Shown here piece after piece: positions 9,330 through 17,289 of a DNA stretch of 64,000 nucleotides; positions within the stretch are counted from its first letter, which is position 1, and every line of letters starts with the position of its first letter. The notes beneath the pieces were generated by a model. That model ran no database searches. It had not been told where the DNA came from and saw only the letters and a list, made by a program, of their open reading frames with translations. The position numbers and the translations under genes are program-made. This DNA is from Flavobacterium sp. 270 (GTDB lineage: Bacteria > Bacteroidota > Bacteroidia > Flavobacteriales > Flavobacteriaceae). The stretch lies in the NCBI RefSeq assembly GCF_004368785.1, contig NZ_SODM01000002.1, positions 853,648 through 917,647 on the forward strand, read 5' to 3'.

Positions 9330-9785
9330 CTAATTAACAGAAATAAGTTTAATTTCAAAAATAAGAACAGAACCTCCAGGAATACCTTTGTCATCATCAT
9401 TGCCATAACCTAAATGAGCGGGTACTAAAAGAATACCGCTGCCGCCTTCTTTAAAATACGGAATTCCTTCTGTCCATCCTTTTATTACTCGTTGCAAATT
9501 AAATGATATTCCTGCAGCATTACTTTGATCAAAAACACTTTTGTTGGTATAATATCCTTTGTAAGCCACAGTTACATTTGAATTGGCTGAAGGTTGTTTT
9601 CCAGTGCCAGGTTCGTTAATTACGTAATATAATCCCGTACCCGTTTTTTGAGCATTTAGTTTATTATCTGCAATATACGTTGTTATTTCAGTTTCGTTTT
9701 TGGCAACATAATCAGTATTATCAATTTCATTTTTACTGCAGGAGATGAAAAGTGTAAAAATTAGGGCGATTAAAGAATATTTCAT
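9330..9785 (-). CDS. FKBP-type peptidyl-prolyl isomerase lipoprotein
   Basis: A 151-residue periplasmic folding helper. Signal peptide with lipobox FISC (Cys16), then an FKBP domain (about 55-150) with the typical VTVAYKGYYTN, ISFNLQRVIKGWTEG and LLVPAHLGYG stretches. It speeds cis-trans isomerisation of prolyl bonds and probably works while anchored to a membrane. First gene of a two-gene unit with the lipoprotein at 8593-9327. Related gliding lipoproteins (GldI) exist in flavobacteria, but assignment to GldI is not justified from this sequence alone. Confidence 0.88.
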   Translation of the reverse strand: MKYSLIALIFTLFISCSKNEIDNTDYVAKNETEITTYIADNKLNAQKTGTGLYYVINEPGTGKQPSANSNVTVAYKGYYTNKSVFDQSNAAGISFNLQRVIKGWTEGIPYFKEGGSGILLVPAHLGYGNDDDKGIPGGSVLIFEIKLISVN

Positions 9786-9840
9786 TGTGGTATTATATTA
9801 TAATAATTTAAATTTTGAATTGAGGTTTTGAAATTGAGTT

Positions 9841-11280
9841 TTAAAAAAACCAAGTAGCCACAAAAATAGCGGTAATCACACAGATTAAATCAACCAAAAG
9901 CATCGTTCCTAAAGCGTAACGTGTATTTTTGATATTTACAGAACCAAAATAAACCGCAATTACATAAAAAGTACTTTCGGCGCTGCACTGAAAAATACTG
10001 CTTAATCTTGCCGTTAAAGAATCGGCTCCAAAAGTGTTCATAGAGTCAATAAGAAATCCTCTTGATCCTGCAGAACTAAAAGGACGAAGCATTGCAACCG
10101 GCAAAGCATCTGTAATTTGTTTATTTACCCCCATATTCGAAAATACAAACCCAATACCATCACTGATAATTTCAAACAAACCACTATTTCTAAATAAAGA
10201 AATCGCAACCAGCATTCCTAAAACATAAGGAAAAATGGTCACTCCGGTTTTAACACCATTATTGGCTCCAACAACAAATGCATCAAAAGGAGTCGTGTTG
10301 GCAGCAGTAAATTTCTTTTCATGAAGAAAGGCAAAAATCAAAGTAAAAGCTATAATACCGACCAGTATCAGTCCAGATAAATTAGACGTGAAAAAGTTCT
10401 TACCTATTAAATCTAAATGATTTACATACATAAGCAGACCAACAATTGCAGCAATTAAAACCATTAAGGCAATAACCAAAGAGGCACTTTTGAAATTGAT
10501 TTTTTGTTTAATTCCAACAATTAAAAATGCGGCAATCGTACCAATAAAAGAAGTAATAATACAAGGCAGCATCACATCAGCCGGATTGCTGGCGTTGGCA
10601 GCAGCGCGATAACCGATAATTGAAGTTGCAATTAAAGTCAGTCCTGACGCATGCAGACACATAAACATAATCTGCGCGTCGCTGGCTTTGTCTTTTTCCG
10701 GATTTATTTCCTGTAAACTTTCCATTGCTTTAAGTCCAAATGGAGTGGCGGCCGAATCTAATCCCAAGAAATTGGCAGCAAAGTTTAAAGTCATGTATGA
10801 AATTGATGGATGATTTTTCGGAATACTTGGAAACACTTTTACAAATACCGGACTCAATCCTTTAGCCAATTTTTCTGATGCTCCAGAAATAATTAAAAGT
10901 TCCATTAAGCCGCAGAAAAAAGCTAAATAAGCGATAAGCGGCAGAATTAAATCAAGTAAAGTGCTTTTACAAGTAGGCAGTAAACCATCTGATTTTTGAA
11001 GACCACTGTAGATTTTTACAGTTTTATTTTTATAAACATAAGTCGTGTCGGCATTTACCGTATCACGATTGATAATCATGGTTTGATCCGGCGCTTTTTT
11101 AATGCTGTCTCTGATATAAGCAGGAAGCTGTTCCGCATATTTTTCGGAAACCAAAACAGGATCGTCTTTTTTTCCATTCAAAACATAATCAATAGTATAA
11201 GTGTTGGCTGTGAACAAACTGATTACTATAAAAGCAATTGACGAAATAAAAATAGCTAACCAAAATCTACTTAATACCAT
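9841..11280 (-). CDS. Nucleoside-recognition (SpmA/SpmB-like) membrane protein
   Basis: A polytopic membrane protein of about 479 residues made of two Gate/nucleoside-recognition halves, corresponding to spore maturation proteins SpmA and SpmB fused in one chain. An insert of about 80 polar residues follows the first membrane segment. Signature stretches include NFAANFLGLDSAATPFG and LRPFSSAGSRGF. The role in non-sporulating bacteria is not settled; transport of a small molecule is likely. The frame extends upstream to 11337, but the second Met (11280), MVLSRFWLAIF, is the better start because it opens directly into a membrane helix. Confidence 0.82.
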   Translation of the reverse strand: MVLSRFWLAIFISSIAFIVISLFTANTYTIDYVLNGKKDDPVLVSEKYAEQLPAYIRDSIKKAPDQTMIINRDTVNADTTYVYKNKTVKIYSGLQKSDGLLPTCKSTLLDLILPLIAYLAFFCGLMELLIISGASEKLAKGLSPVFVKVFPSIPKNHPSISYMTLNFAANFLGLDSAATPFGLKAMESLQEINPEKDKASDAQIMFMCLHASGLTLIATSIIGYRAAANASNPADVMLPCIITSFIGTIAAFLIVGIKQKINFKSASLVIALMVLIAAIVGLLMYVNHLDLIGKNFFTSNLSGLILVGIIAFTLIFAFLHEKKFTAANTTPFDAFVVGANNGVKTGVTIFPYVLGMLVAISLFRNSGLFEIISDGIGFVFSNMGVNKQITDALPVAMLRPFSSAGSRGFLIDSMNTFGADSLTARLSSIFQCSAESTFYVIAVYFGSVNIKNTRYALGTMLLVDLICVITAIFVATWFF

Positions 11281-11374
11281 AATTATATTTTTTTGTAAAT
11301 GTAATAAATCAATTGCAATGACAATTACAAAAGTCAATTTCGTGTTTTTGAGGCAAAATTAATTTACTAAAACC

Positions 11375-12448
11375 TCATTCGATCACAATTTTAGTTTCCA
11401 GATAGTTTTCAAAAGACTTTATTCCTTCAAAAAGAATCTGTTTTTTGCTCATTTCTGTTTCGTTAAAAAATTGCGTTTCTATTTTGGTGTGGTCTTTTTT
11501 TGTGGTTCGTTTCCAGGTTCCAATTACTTTTCCGTTTTCTACAATTATTGGTTTAAAGATGCCATTGTTGGTAAAAGCTTTTGATTGATGTTCTAATAAA
11601 ATAGAAGCTTCACGGGTTTTATAAGAAATTAAAATCTCGTCAAAAGCCGGAAGAAAATGTACACTTTCGCGAAATTTATCCAAATCAGGATGATTTTTCC
11701 CTAACCAATATTCCTGATTATCAATAGTAATACGGTTTAATTGCAATTCAATTGCATTAATTGCAGATTTGCAAATAGTAGGTGCAAAACCCGACCACCA
11801 CGAGAAATCCAGTAATGTTGCAGGGCCGTGACTTTCAAAATAACGTTTGGCTAATTTTGCCAAGCCCTCTTCTTTGGTCAACTTGTTTTTGGGTTTCGAA
11901 ACTCTTTCTTCGAGCAAAGCATACGTAATTTGTTTGCCTTTCATTTTTCCATTGCAAACCAAACCATCGAGTTCAGCATTCATCATAATAGCAGCACTCA
12001 GGAAATCATCGCTGGAAGTTTTTTTAATATTAAGTTCCTGCATGATTTCATCTCGTGTTAGATGATTATTTCCAGCTAATAGCTTTTCGATTGAAGCATT
12101 CGCCTGCGCTATTTTTTTATCATCATAGCCATATTTCTTTGCAGCCGAAATTGTAAAACGCTTCACCTGGGGTGCTGAAAGATCCAACATCCAGTAAATA
12201 TCTTCGGCGGCAACAAAATGCCAGGTCGGACGTAAAATATGAGTTCGAATGATTTTAGCTGAATTAATCGCTTCTTCGATTTCTTTTTCAGATGCATCAC
12301 AACGAGAACCAATTGCCCATTTTGCCATCGAATAATCCTGTGCCTGCATAGCGCCCAAATGATGCACAATTTCTTCAGGTTTATGAAAATTGGTTTTCAG
12401 TATTTTCTGAGAAGCCATTCTTAAAAGTGCTATATCCGAATGTATCAT
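11375..12448 (-). CDS. Winged-helix (HTH_42) protein, AlkZ/YcaQ-like DNA glycosylase candidate
   Basis: A 357-residue member of the winged-helix family that includes AlkZ and E. coli YcaQ (AlkX), glycosylases that unhook DNA interstrand crosslinks or remove bulky alkylated bases. The N-terminal stretch LGAMQAQDY has Gln35 and Gln37 in the QxQ pattern characteristic of the AlkZ branch (YcaQ has QxD). The region RPTWHFVAAEDIYWML and the C-terminal domain are typical of the family. Cytoplasmic, no signal peptide. Nearby genes on the same strand encode an exonuclease and Ogt, which supports a DNA-repair role. Activity is inferred, not shown. Confidence 0.75.
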   Translation of the reverse strand: MIHSDIALLRMASQKILKTNFHKPEEIVHHLGAMQAQDYSMAKWAIGSRCDASEKEIEEAINSAKIIRTHILRPTWHFVAAEDIYWMLDLSAPQVKRFTISAAKKYGYDDKKIAQANASIEKLLAGNNHLTRDEIMQELNIKKTSSDDFLSAAIMMNAELDGLVCNGKMKGKQITYALLEERVSKPKNKLTKEEGLAKLAKRYFESHGPATLLDFSWWSGFAPTICKSAINAIELQLNRITIDNQEYWLGKNHPDLDKFRESVHFLPAFDEILISYKTREASILLEHQSKAFTNNGIFKPIIVENGKVIGTWKRTTKKDHTKIETQFFNETEMSKKQILFEGIKSFENYLETKIVIE

Positions 12449-12510
12449 TTTTATTAAACCATATAAGTTATATAAGATAATTTAAGCATTTTGTTTTATA
12501 GATGTATTCC

Positions 12511-12592
12511 TCTCGTAAAGGCGCAAAGACGCAGAGTTTTGATTGTTGTCAACCTTAGAGCCTTAGGAGCTTTGAATCTTAGAACCTTAAAC
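12511..12592. repeat. Degenerate family A repeat
   Basis: The gap between two minus-strand genes holds AAAGGCGCAAAGACGCAGAG followed by a string of CTTAGAGCCTTAGGAGCTTTG-type words cut to roughly 9-11-nt steps. The last copy touches the stop codon of the exonuclease gene. Confidence 0.6.
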
Positions 12593-13305
12593 TAAACATG
12601 AATAATCTCATCATCAATCAATAAATCTTCTCGGCGAAGTCTCAGAAAAATCTGCGCTACGGCAATTGTATCTTTTTCGCAATACGTAACAATTCTGTCA
12701 ATGTCTTTTTCAACATAATAAACGTGCGCCACCTGACTTCCGTCAATATCGCCTTTTGGCGATGGGATTCCAAGAATCTTAGTTAAAAGCTTCAAAGAAG
12801 TAAAATGTTTATAATCGCCAAACTTCCATAATTCTAAAGTATCTAAATGCGGAATTTCCCAAGGTTTTTTTCCAAACAAATTCAATTTATTGGGAATAGC
12901 GATCTGATTAATAATCATACGTCGCGCTATAAACGGGATGTCAAATTCTTTGGCATTATGCCCGCATAAAAGATGTTGTGGCTGATTGTAATGATTATTC
13001 AATAGATTACTAAAATCATGAAGTATCTTTTTTTCTTCCCCAAAAAACGAAGTCACTCTAAAATGCCTAATGTCACCTTTAATGGTAAAATAGCCAGCCG
13101 ATATGCAAATAATTTTTCCAAATTCTGCCCAGATTCCGGCACGCTCGTAAAACTCTTCTGGTGTAAAATCGTCTTTTCGCTGATATTGCGTTTTCAAATC
13201 CCAAAGTGATTGCATTTCCGCATCAAGCGAATTAAAGTTCTCTTCTTCAGGAACGGTTTCTATATCTAGAAATAGAATGTTGTTGAGGTTTATTTTTTCA
13301 ATCAC
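12592..13305 (-). CDS. 3'-5' exonuclease, PolB-like DEDDy family
   Basis: A 237-residue stand-alone proofreading-type exonuclease (DNA_pol_B_exo2 family). Exo I is FLDIETVP (Asp14, Glu16), Exo II lies in LLCGHNAKEFDIPF, and Exo III is YCEKDTIAV with Tyr and Asp. These four acidic residues hold two metals that cleave DNA or RNA from the 3' end. No polymerase domain is attached. The start is GTG at 13303-13305; no ATG lies close, and the protein starts well there. It lies between the AlkZ-like gene and ogt on the same strand. Exact substrate unknown. Confidence 0.85.
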   Translation of the reverse strand: MIEKINLNNILFLDIETVPEEENFNSLDAEMQSLWDLKTQYQRKDDFTPEEFYERAGIWAEFGKIICISAGYFTIKGDIRHFRVTSFFGEEKKILHDFSNLLNNHYNQPQHLLCGHNAKEFDIPFIARRMIINQIAIPNKLNLFGKKPWEIPHLDTLELWKFGDYKHFTSLKLLTKILGIPSPKGDIDGSQVAHVYYVEKDIDRIVTYCEKDTIAVAQIFLRLRREDLLIDDEIIHV

Positions 13306-13398
13306 TTTTGAGACCGCTTAGATAATTAGATTGTTAGATTGTTAGATTTTTATAGCTATTTACAAATATGCATAAAATTCCTACTATTTGATGGTTTT

Positions 13399-13872
13399 CT
13401 AAAACAAACTTTGTTGTGTCGTAGGATTTTCATGTTCCAAAAGCCATTTTTTACGCCAAATACCTCCAGCATATCCTGTAAGCGAACCATTTGTACCAAT
13501 AACTCTGTGACACGGCACAACTATCCAAAGCGGATTTTTACCATTTGCAGAGGCAACAGCGCGAATTGCTTTTATATCGCCTAGTTTTTTGGTTTGATCC
13601 ATATAGCTTATGGTTTTTCCGTATGGAATTTCGAGTAGTAATTTCCAAACTTTTTGTTGAAATTCAGTTCCTTTCGGATTTAGCTTGAATGTAAAATCGG
13701 TTCTTTTGCCCTCAAAATATTCTTGTAACTGCATAACCGCTTCTTGAAGTATTTCTGGAATTTCAGTAGAAGCTTCTCCTTCTTTGGTTACCGAAATTAC
13801 CGAAATGCCATTTTCATCACCAATAATTGTGGTAATTCCGAGAGGAGATTCTATGTGTACAGTTTGTTCCAT
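13399..13872 (-). CDS. ogt: Methylated-DNA--protein-cysteine methyltransferase
   Basis: A 157-residue suicide repair protein that takes the alkyl group from O6-alkylguanine onto its own Cys121 in PCHRVIG. The helix-turn-helix part (KAIRAVASANGKNP) is present, and the N-terminal domain is short, as in Ogt. The last residues, TQQSLF, fit the bacterial sliding-clamp-binding pattern QxxLF, which is not required for the chemistry and suggests docking on the beta clamp. It sits near two other repair-type genes on the same strand. No Ada-type regulator is next to it. Confidence 0.93.
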   Translation of the reverse strand: MEQTVHIESPLGITTIIGDENGISVISVTKEGEASTEIPEILQEAVMQLQEYFEGKRTDFTFKLNPKGTEFQQKVWKLLLEIPYGKTISYMDQTKKLGDIKAIRAVASANGKNPLWIVVPCHRVIGTNGSLTGYAGGIWRKKWLLEHENPTTQQSLF

Positions 13873-13877
13873 TTTTT

Positions 13878-13920
13878 ATAATCGCAAAGAAGCGAGGTTT
13901 ATCGCAAAGTTCGCAAAGTT
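13878..13920. repeat. Degenerate family A repeat
   Basis: Directly before ogt, the sequence ATCGCAAAGAAGCGAGG followed by ATCGCAAAGTTCGCAAAG repeats the CGCAAAG word four times (counting one diverged copy). Confidence 0.55.
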
Positions 13921-13972
13921 TTTTGGATTGTAAGTTTTTGCAGAAGTATTTAATAAATAAAGGTCTAAGATC

Positions 13973-15847
13973 TTACCAGCCTCCGCCACCACCGCCACCG
14001 CTTCCGCCACCAGAACTGCCTCCGCCGCTACTTCCGCTGGAGCCATCGATATCTGTAAAATCACAGGATTGGGTAAAACTTAGAAAGCCATAAGCTGCAA
14101 AATCTGAAAATCCGCCTGTGGTTTTTACCCAATTGCTGGTGTAGTTTAAGGTGTTTAATACAGGAATAAATTTATCATTAAATTTTTTCTGTATTTCCAA
14201 CGCAAAAGCATAAGGAAGATATTCTTCGTAAATTCTAATTGTGTCATAACCTTGAACTACTGGAAGATCTAATAAAAACTGTTCGAATTTTTTTGTTTTA
14301 AGTTTTGTTTCAAGGCCAAGTTTGGTATAACTGTAAATGCAGCTTAAATAAAGAGCAAAACCGGCAATGATTAAAAACAGCACCAAGACGTTTAATACCG
14401 AATAGTTTTTGTTGACATTTATGGCAAAGAATGCACCATAAGTAAAAACACCAGCAAAAGGTATTAGCGGAATATAGATAATCAAGCGGGCATATTTTCT
14501 AATTATAATAGAATTTACAGCGCCAACAATTAAGGATATTGTGCAAGTCAGAAAAAGAGCGCCAGTGATTGCCATTCCTAAAGAAGCTTCTTTAGAAATA
14601 TAGCAATAACCTGTAATTACAGTTATTACGACAATAATACCGATTAGTATTTGTTTGAAATTGTAACGGAAATAATCTTTTAAATTATATTGCTCAGACA
14701 ATGATTTATCAATTGCTGTTTCGCCTTTTCTAAAAATTTTATAAGTATCAGAATCAAAAATAACAGTATCATTTTCTTCGAATAGCGTTTCATAAACTGC
14801 TTCTTCTTCTTTAGATAGAGTGTTGGGCTTTGTTCCTTTTTTCAAAAAATATTGAAATCCATTTGCCCAGCTTTGTTTTCCATTATCACAAATTTCGATT
14901 GCTCCCTTAATCGAAAGACTGATTATAGCTGTTAACAAAGCTTTTGATCCAGCGTATCTTTCTTTGATATAATATAATGCTGGCGCCGAATAAAGATTCT
15001 TTAAATCAACATTCTCAATATCTTTTGGCGCTGTGGGATCTTTTCCGTATTTCTTCCATGAAAAATAATAAAATAAAAAACAGATCAAAATTGGTATTAA
15101 TCCTGCAAGGACTTTGTTTGGAGATAAAAAATCTTCAATTTTATAATGTGGCTGAAAAAATGGCTGTTTTACAATTCCTTTTGGAAATCCAACAGCAACT
15201 GTAAATCCTTCTCTTTCCTTTAAGTTTTGAGAGTCAAAATATACTGAACTGCCTACAACTTTACTCGTACAATTATTTTCGGTAGAACCAAAAGTACCTG
15301 TATAGCAATGTATTTGTTTAACAGAAGCCCAGCCTGGTAAAGTAACTTTTGCAGATACATTGTTGATTTCAAAATCCCAGTCGTTTCCAGTTACATTCCA
15401 ATAAATTTCATCAAAGTCATTATAAGAATGTATTTGATCCTCAACTTCATAAACTATTTTGTAGGTATAATTTCCTTCTTGTAAACTGATGTTTTCATCG
15501 CCGATGTACAACGTTAAATTGTCATCCATTTTTGTGTGATAGGGTTCTTTAAGTCCGTCTTTGGATACCTTTAAAATCGTATAAAAAGTGCTTTTGTTTC
15601 CCCTTTCGGCATTGCTTTGTAGGGGAAGAACTCTATAAATACCATGATTTATTGTTTCTCCGGCAGCATAAACAGAAATAGTTTCCGTAACAAGTATGTT
15701 TCCATTTTCTTTGATTTGAATATCCGAATGAAATTGGTTTATTTTTTCGGTTCTGTCTATTTCATTAGAAGTTTCGTCTTGGCTGTAACAAGGAAATAAT
15801 GAAAATGATAAAAAGACAAATAATAAAATAAATCGGATTTGTTTCAT
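13973..15847 (-). CDS. DUF2207 membrane protein with Gly-rich tail
   Basis: A 624-residue envelope protein. Signal peptide (1 to about 22), a DUF2207 extracellular domain (about 30-230, with EIYWNVTGNDWDFEI), one membrane helix near 250, a cytoplasmic region, then a group of four membrane helices around 405-515, and a Gly/Ser-rich C-terminus ending in Gly-rich repeats and Trp. This layout is the standard one for the family, including the low-complexity tail. The function is not known in any detail. It begins 17 nt after the stop of the dehydrogenase-like gene and could be in its transcript. Confidence 0.85.
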   Translation of the reverse strand: MKQIRFILLFVFLSFSLFPCYSQDETSNEIDRTEKINQFHSDIQIKENGNILVTETISVYAAGETINHGIYRVLPLQSNAERGNKSTFYTILKVSKDGLKEPYHTKMDDNLTLYIGDENISLQEGNYTYKIVYEVEDQIHSYNDFDEIYWNVTGNDWDFEINNVSAKVTLPGWASVKQIHCYTGTFGSTENNCTSKVVGSSVYFDSQNLKEREGFTVAVGFPKGIVKQPFFQPHYKIEDFLSPNKVLAGLIPILICFLFYYFSWKKYGKDPTAPKDIENVDLKNLYSAPALYYIKERYAGSKALLTAIISLSIKGAIEICDNGKQSWANGFQYFLKKGTKPNTLSKEEEAVYETLFEENDTVIFDSDTYKIFRKGETAIDKSLSEQYNLKDYFRYNFKQILIGIIVVITVITGYCYISKEASLGMAITGALFLTCTISLIVGAVNSIIIRKYARLIIYIPLIPFAGVFTYGAFFAINVNKNYSVLNVLVLFLIIAGFALYLSCIYSYTKLGLETKLKTKKFEQFLLDLPVVQGYDTIRIYEEYLPYAFALEIQKKFNDKFIPVLNTLNYTSNWVKTTGGFSDFAAYGFLSFTQSCDFTDIDGSSGSSGGGSSGGGSGGGGGGGW

Positions 15848-15864
15848 AGAAATGAACTTTAGGG

Positions 15865-16707
15865 CTAATAATCTTCTAATTTAAATTTATAGTTTAAAAT
15901 GGTTTCTACTTTTTCACTCGAAATAGTCTTTTTAATATTCGATTTTTCGAAACTAAATTGCGGTAAAGCTAAGTTTAAATCTATCGCTTTTTGACGATAA
16001 TACGTTTCGCGGGTAGGATGGAAGGGTGCAACGGCATTAAAAACCTCATTCCATTTTGACTGATTGATGATTTCCTGAATCACGCCAATACAATCGTTTA
16101 GATGAATTAAGTTTACGGGCGCATCTGCGTTTTCGAGGTTTTCTTTTCCTGCAAGAAACTTTACAGGCTGACGATCTTCGCCAATCAAACCTCCAAAACG
16201 TACAATTGTAGTTTCAAAGTTTGGATTGTTTTGCAAAAGAGCTTCCGCTAAAAGTAATTGTCTACCGCTTTCGGTATCTGGATTTGGATTGGTTTTTTCT
16301 GAAATCAAACCATTTTCATTGCCATAAACAGAAGTTGAACTCACAAAAAGCACTTTTTTTACGGTTGAATTTTCTATAAATGGAATCAGATTCTCAATTT
16401 TTCTCACGAATGTCATTTCGAGAGAAGTCGAGAAATTTTGATTGCCACGTAATTTCGGTGGAATATCAATTATTAAAATGTCACTTTTATCTAAAAATGA
16501 ATTTATAGTTTCTGAAACACTTTCGCTTTCAAGCGCTCCTTCAACTTCGCTCAGGATGACAAGAAATGGATTTATTCCAGCGTTTTCTAATATTGAAAGT
16601 TTATTTTCTGAAGTTGTTGAGCCGTTTACAGTAAAACCTTTTTCGATTAATTTTTTCGCTAAAGGCAATCCCAGCCAGCCACAGCCTAGTAAGCTAATTT
16701 TTGTCAT
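15865..16707 (-). CDS. NAD(P)-binding epimerase/dehydratase-like protein
   Basis: A Rossmann-fold protein of about 280 residues related to YeeZ/NAD-dependent epimerases. The dinucleotide loop is GCGWLGLP at the N-terminus, and FVSSTSVYG holds the Ser and Tyr positions of the extended-SDR active site. The frame continues upstream to 16764, but those residues are encoded by a palindromic repeat, so ATG 16707 (MTKISLLGC) is the real start. Two internal pieces, ILSEVEGALES and NFSTSLEMTF, look translated from intergenic repeat DNA and interrupt otherwise typical sequence. Substrate unknown. Confidence 0.82.
   Translation of the reverse strand: MTKISLLGCGWLGLPLAKKLIEKGFTVNGSTTSENKLSILENAGINPFLVILSEVEGALESESVSETINSFLDKSDILIIDIPPKLRGNQNFSTSLEMTFVRKIENLIPFIENSTVKKVLFVSSTSVYGNENGLISEKTNPNPDTESGRQLLLAEALLQNNPNFETTIVRFGGLIGEDRQPVKFLAGKENLENADAPVNLIHLNDCIGVIQEIINQSKWNEVFNAVAPFHPTRETYYRQKAIDLNLALPQFSFEKSNIKKTISSEKVETILNYKFKLEDY
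16411..16448. repeat. Repeat-like piece (family D) inside a coding sequence
   Basis: Plus-strand TGTCATTTCGAGAGAAGTCG followed by AGAAATTT resembles the GTCATTTnGA...GAGAAATC arm seen at 49890-49912. Read on the minus strand it encodes NFSTSLEMTF in the epimerase-like protein. Confidence 0.6.
16530..16568. repeat. Second repeat-like piece (family D) inside the same coding sequence
   Basis: Plus-strand CTCCTTCAACTTCGCTCAGG then ATGACA is the kind of sequence found as the opposite end of such elements (ending ATGAC, mirror of GTCAT). On the minus strand it encodes VILSEVEGALES. Confidence 0.55.
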
Positions 16708-16733
16708 TTTTTGTTTTGAGTTTGCTTTTTTTG

Positions 16734-16802
16734 TTATAATCTCGCAAAGTCGCAAGGGCGCCAAGTTTTTCTTTGCGACTCCGCGACTTTGCGAGATTAT
16801 AA
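16734..16802. repeat. Palindromic family A element, perfect 20-nt arms
   Basis: Arm 16734-16753 (TTATAATCTCGCAAAGTCGC) is the exact reverse complement of 16783-16802, with a 29-nt centre that contains further CGCAAAG-like words. It lies between two minus-strand genes. Confidence 0.85.
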
Positions 16803-16839
16803 GTCAAAGAAAAGCTTTTATTTCTTTAAGAATTCAATA

Positions 16840-17289
16840 TTACAAATCTAAGGTAAATCTAACTTTATCTTTTCCTTTTGCGCCAATTCTATTATAGAAT
16901 TTTATTGCTCTTGTATTAAACTCTGGAGTTTGCCATTGCATATTAATGCAATTCTTTTCGATAGCAATTTGTTTTAGTTTTTCAATTAGAACTTCACCAA
17001 TTCCAAAACTTCTGGCTTCTTCTTCCAAAAATAAACAATCCATGTACATAAAATCTGCTGCATCCCAAGTCGAATAATCAAAAGTATAAGATGCATAACC
17101 TACAATTGTTTCTTTTGTGGCAACAACCAGACAATGTAATTTCGGATTTTCTGAAAACAATACTTTTGCTAAACCTTCTTCTTTTCCTTCGGGAGAAAAA
17201 TCAGCTTTTTCAAGTTCTGCATGTTTTTGACATAAAACAACCAATTTTGATACGTCTGATAATTCACAGTTTCTTATTGAATATTCCAT
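16840..17289 (-). CDS. GNAT family N-acetyltransferase
   Basis: A 149-residue acyltransferase of the GNAT fold. The acetyl-CoA-binding stretch (motif A) lies around EARSFGIGEVLIEKL, and the C-terminal NTRAIKFYNRIGA is the common motif B ending. It should transfer an acetyl group from acetyl-CoA to an unknown amine; some relatives act on polyamines or diamines. Its ATG lies inside the end of the LysR gene (16-nt overlap), so both are likely made from one message with coupled translation. Confidence 0.85.
   Translation of the reverse strand: MEYSIRNCELSDVSKLVVLCQKHAELEKADFSPEGKEEGLAKVLFSENPKLHCLVVATKETIVGYASYTFDYSTWDAADFMYMDCLFLEEEARSFGIGEVLIEKLKQIAIEKNCINMQWQTPEFNTRAIKFYNRIGAKGKDKVRFTLDL

Noticed and set aside
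9330..9785. Calling the FKBP lipoprotein GldI
   Set aside because: Both are FKBP lipoproteins, but no gliding gene is nearby and sequence alone does not separate them.
9786..9840. Short T/A-rich stretch before the FKBP gene as a terminator
   Set aside because: No stem of useful length.
13876..14064. Gly/Ala-rich reading frame antisense-shifted in the DUF2207 tail
   Set aside because: It arises from the Gly-codon repeat of the true gene read in another frame.
16442..16897. Plus-strand frame across the epimerase-like gene and repeat
   Set aside because: Composed of antisense coding and palindrome DNA; not protein-like.
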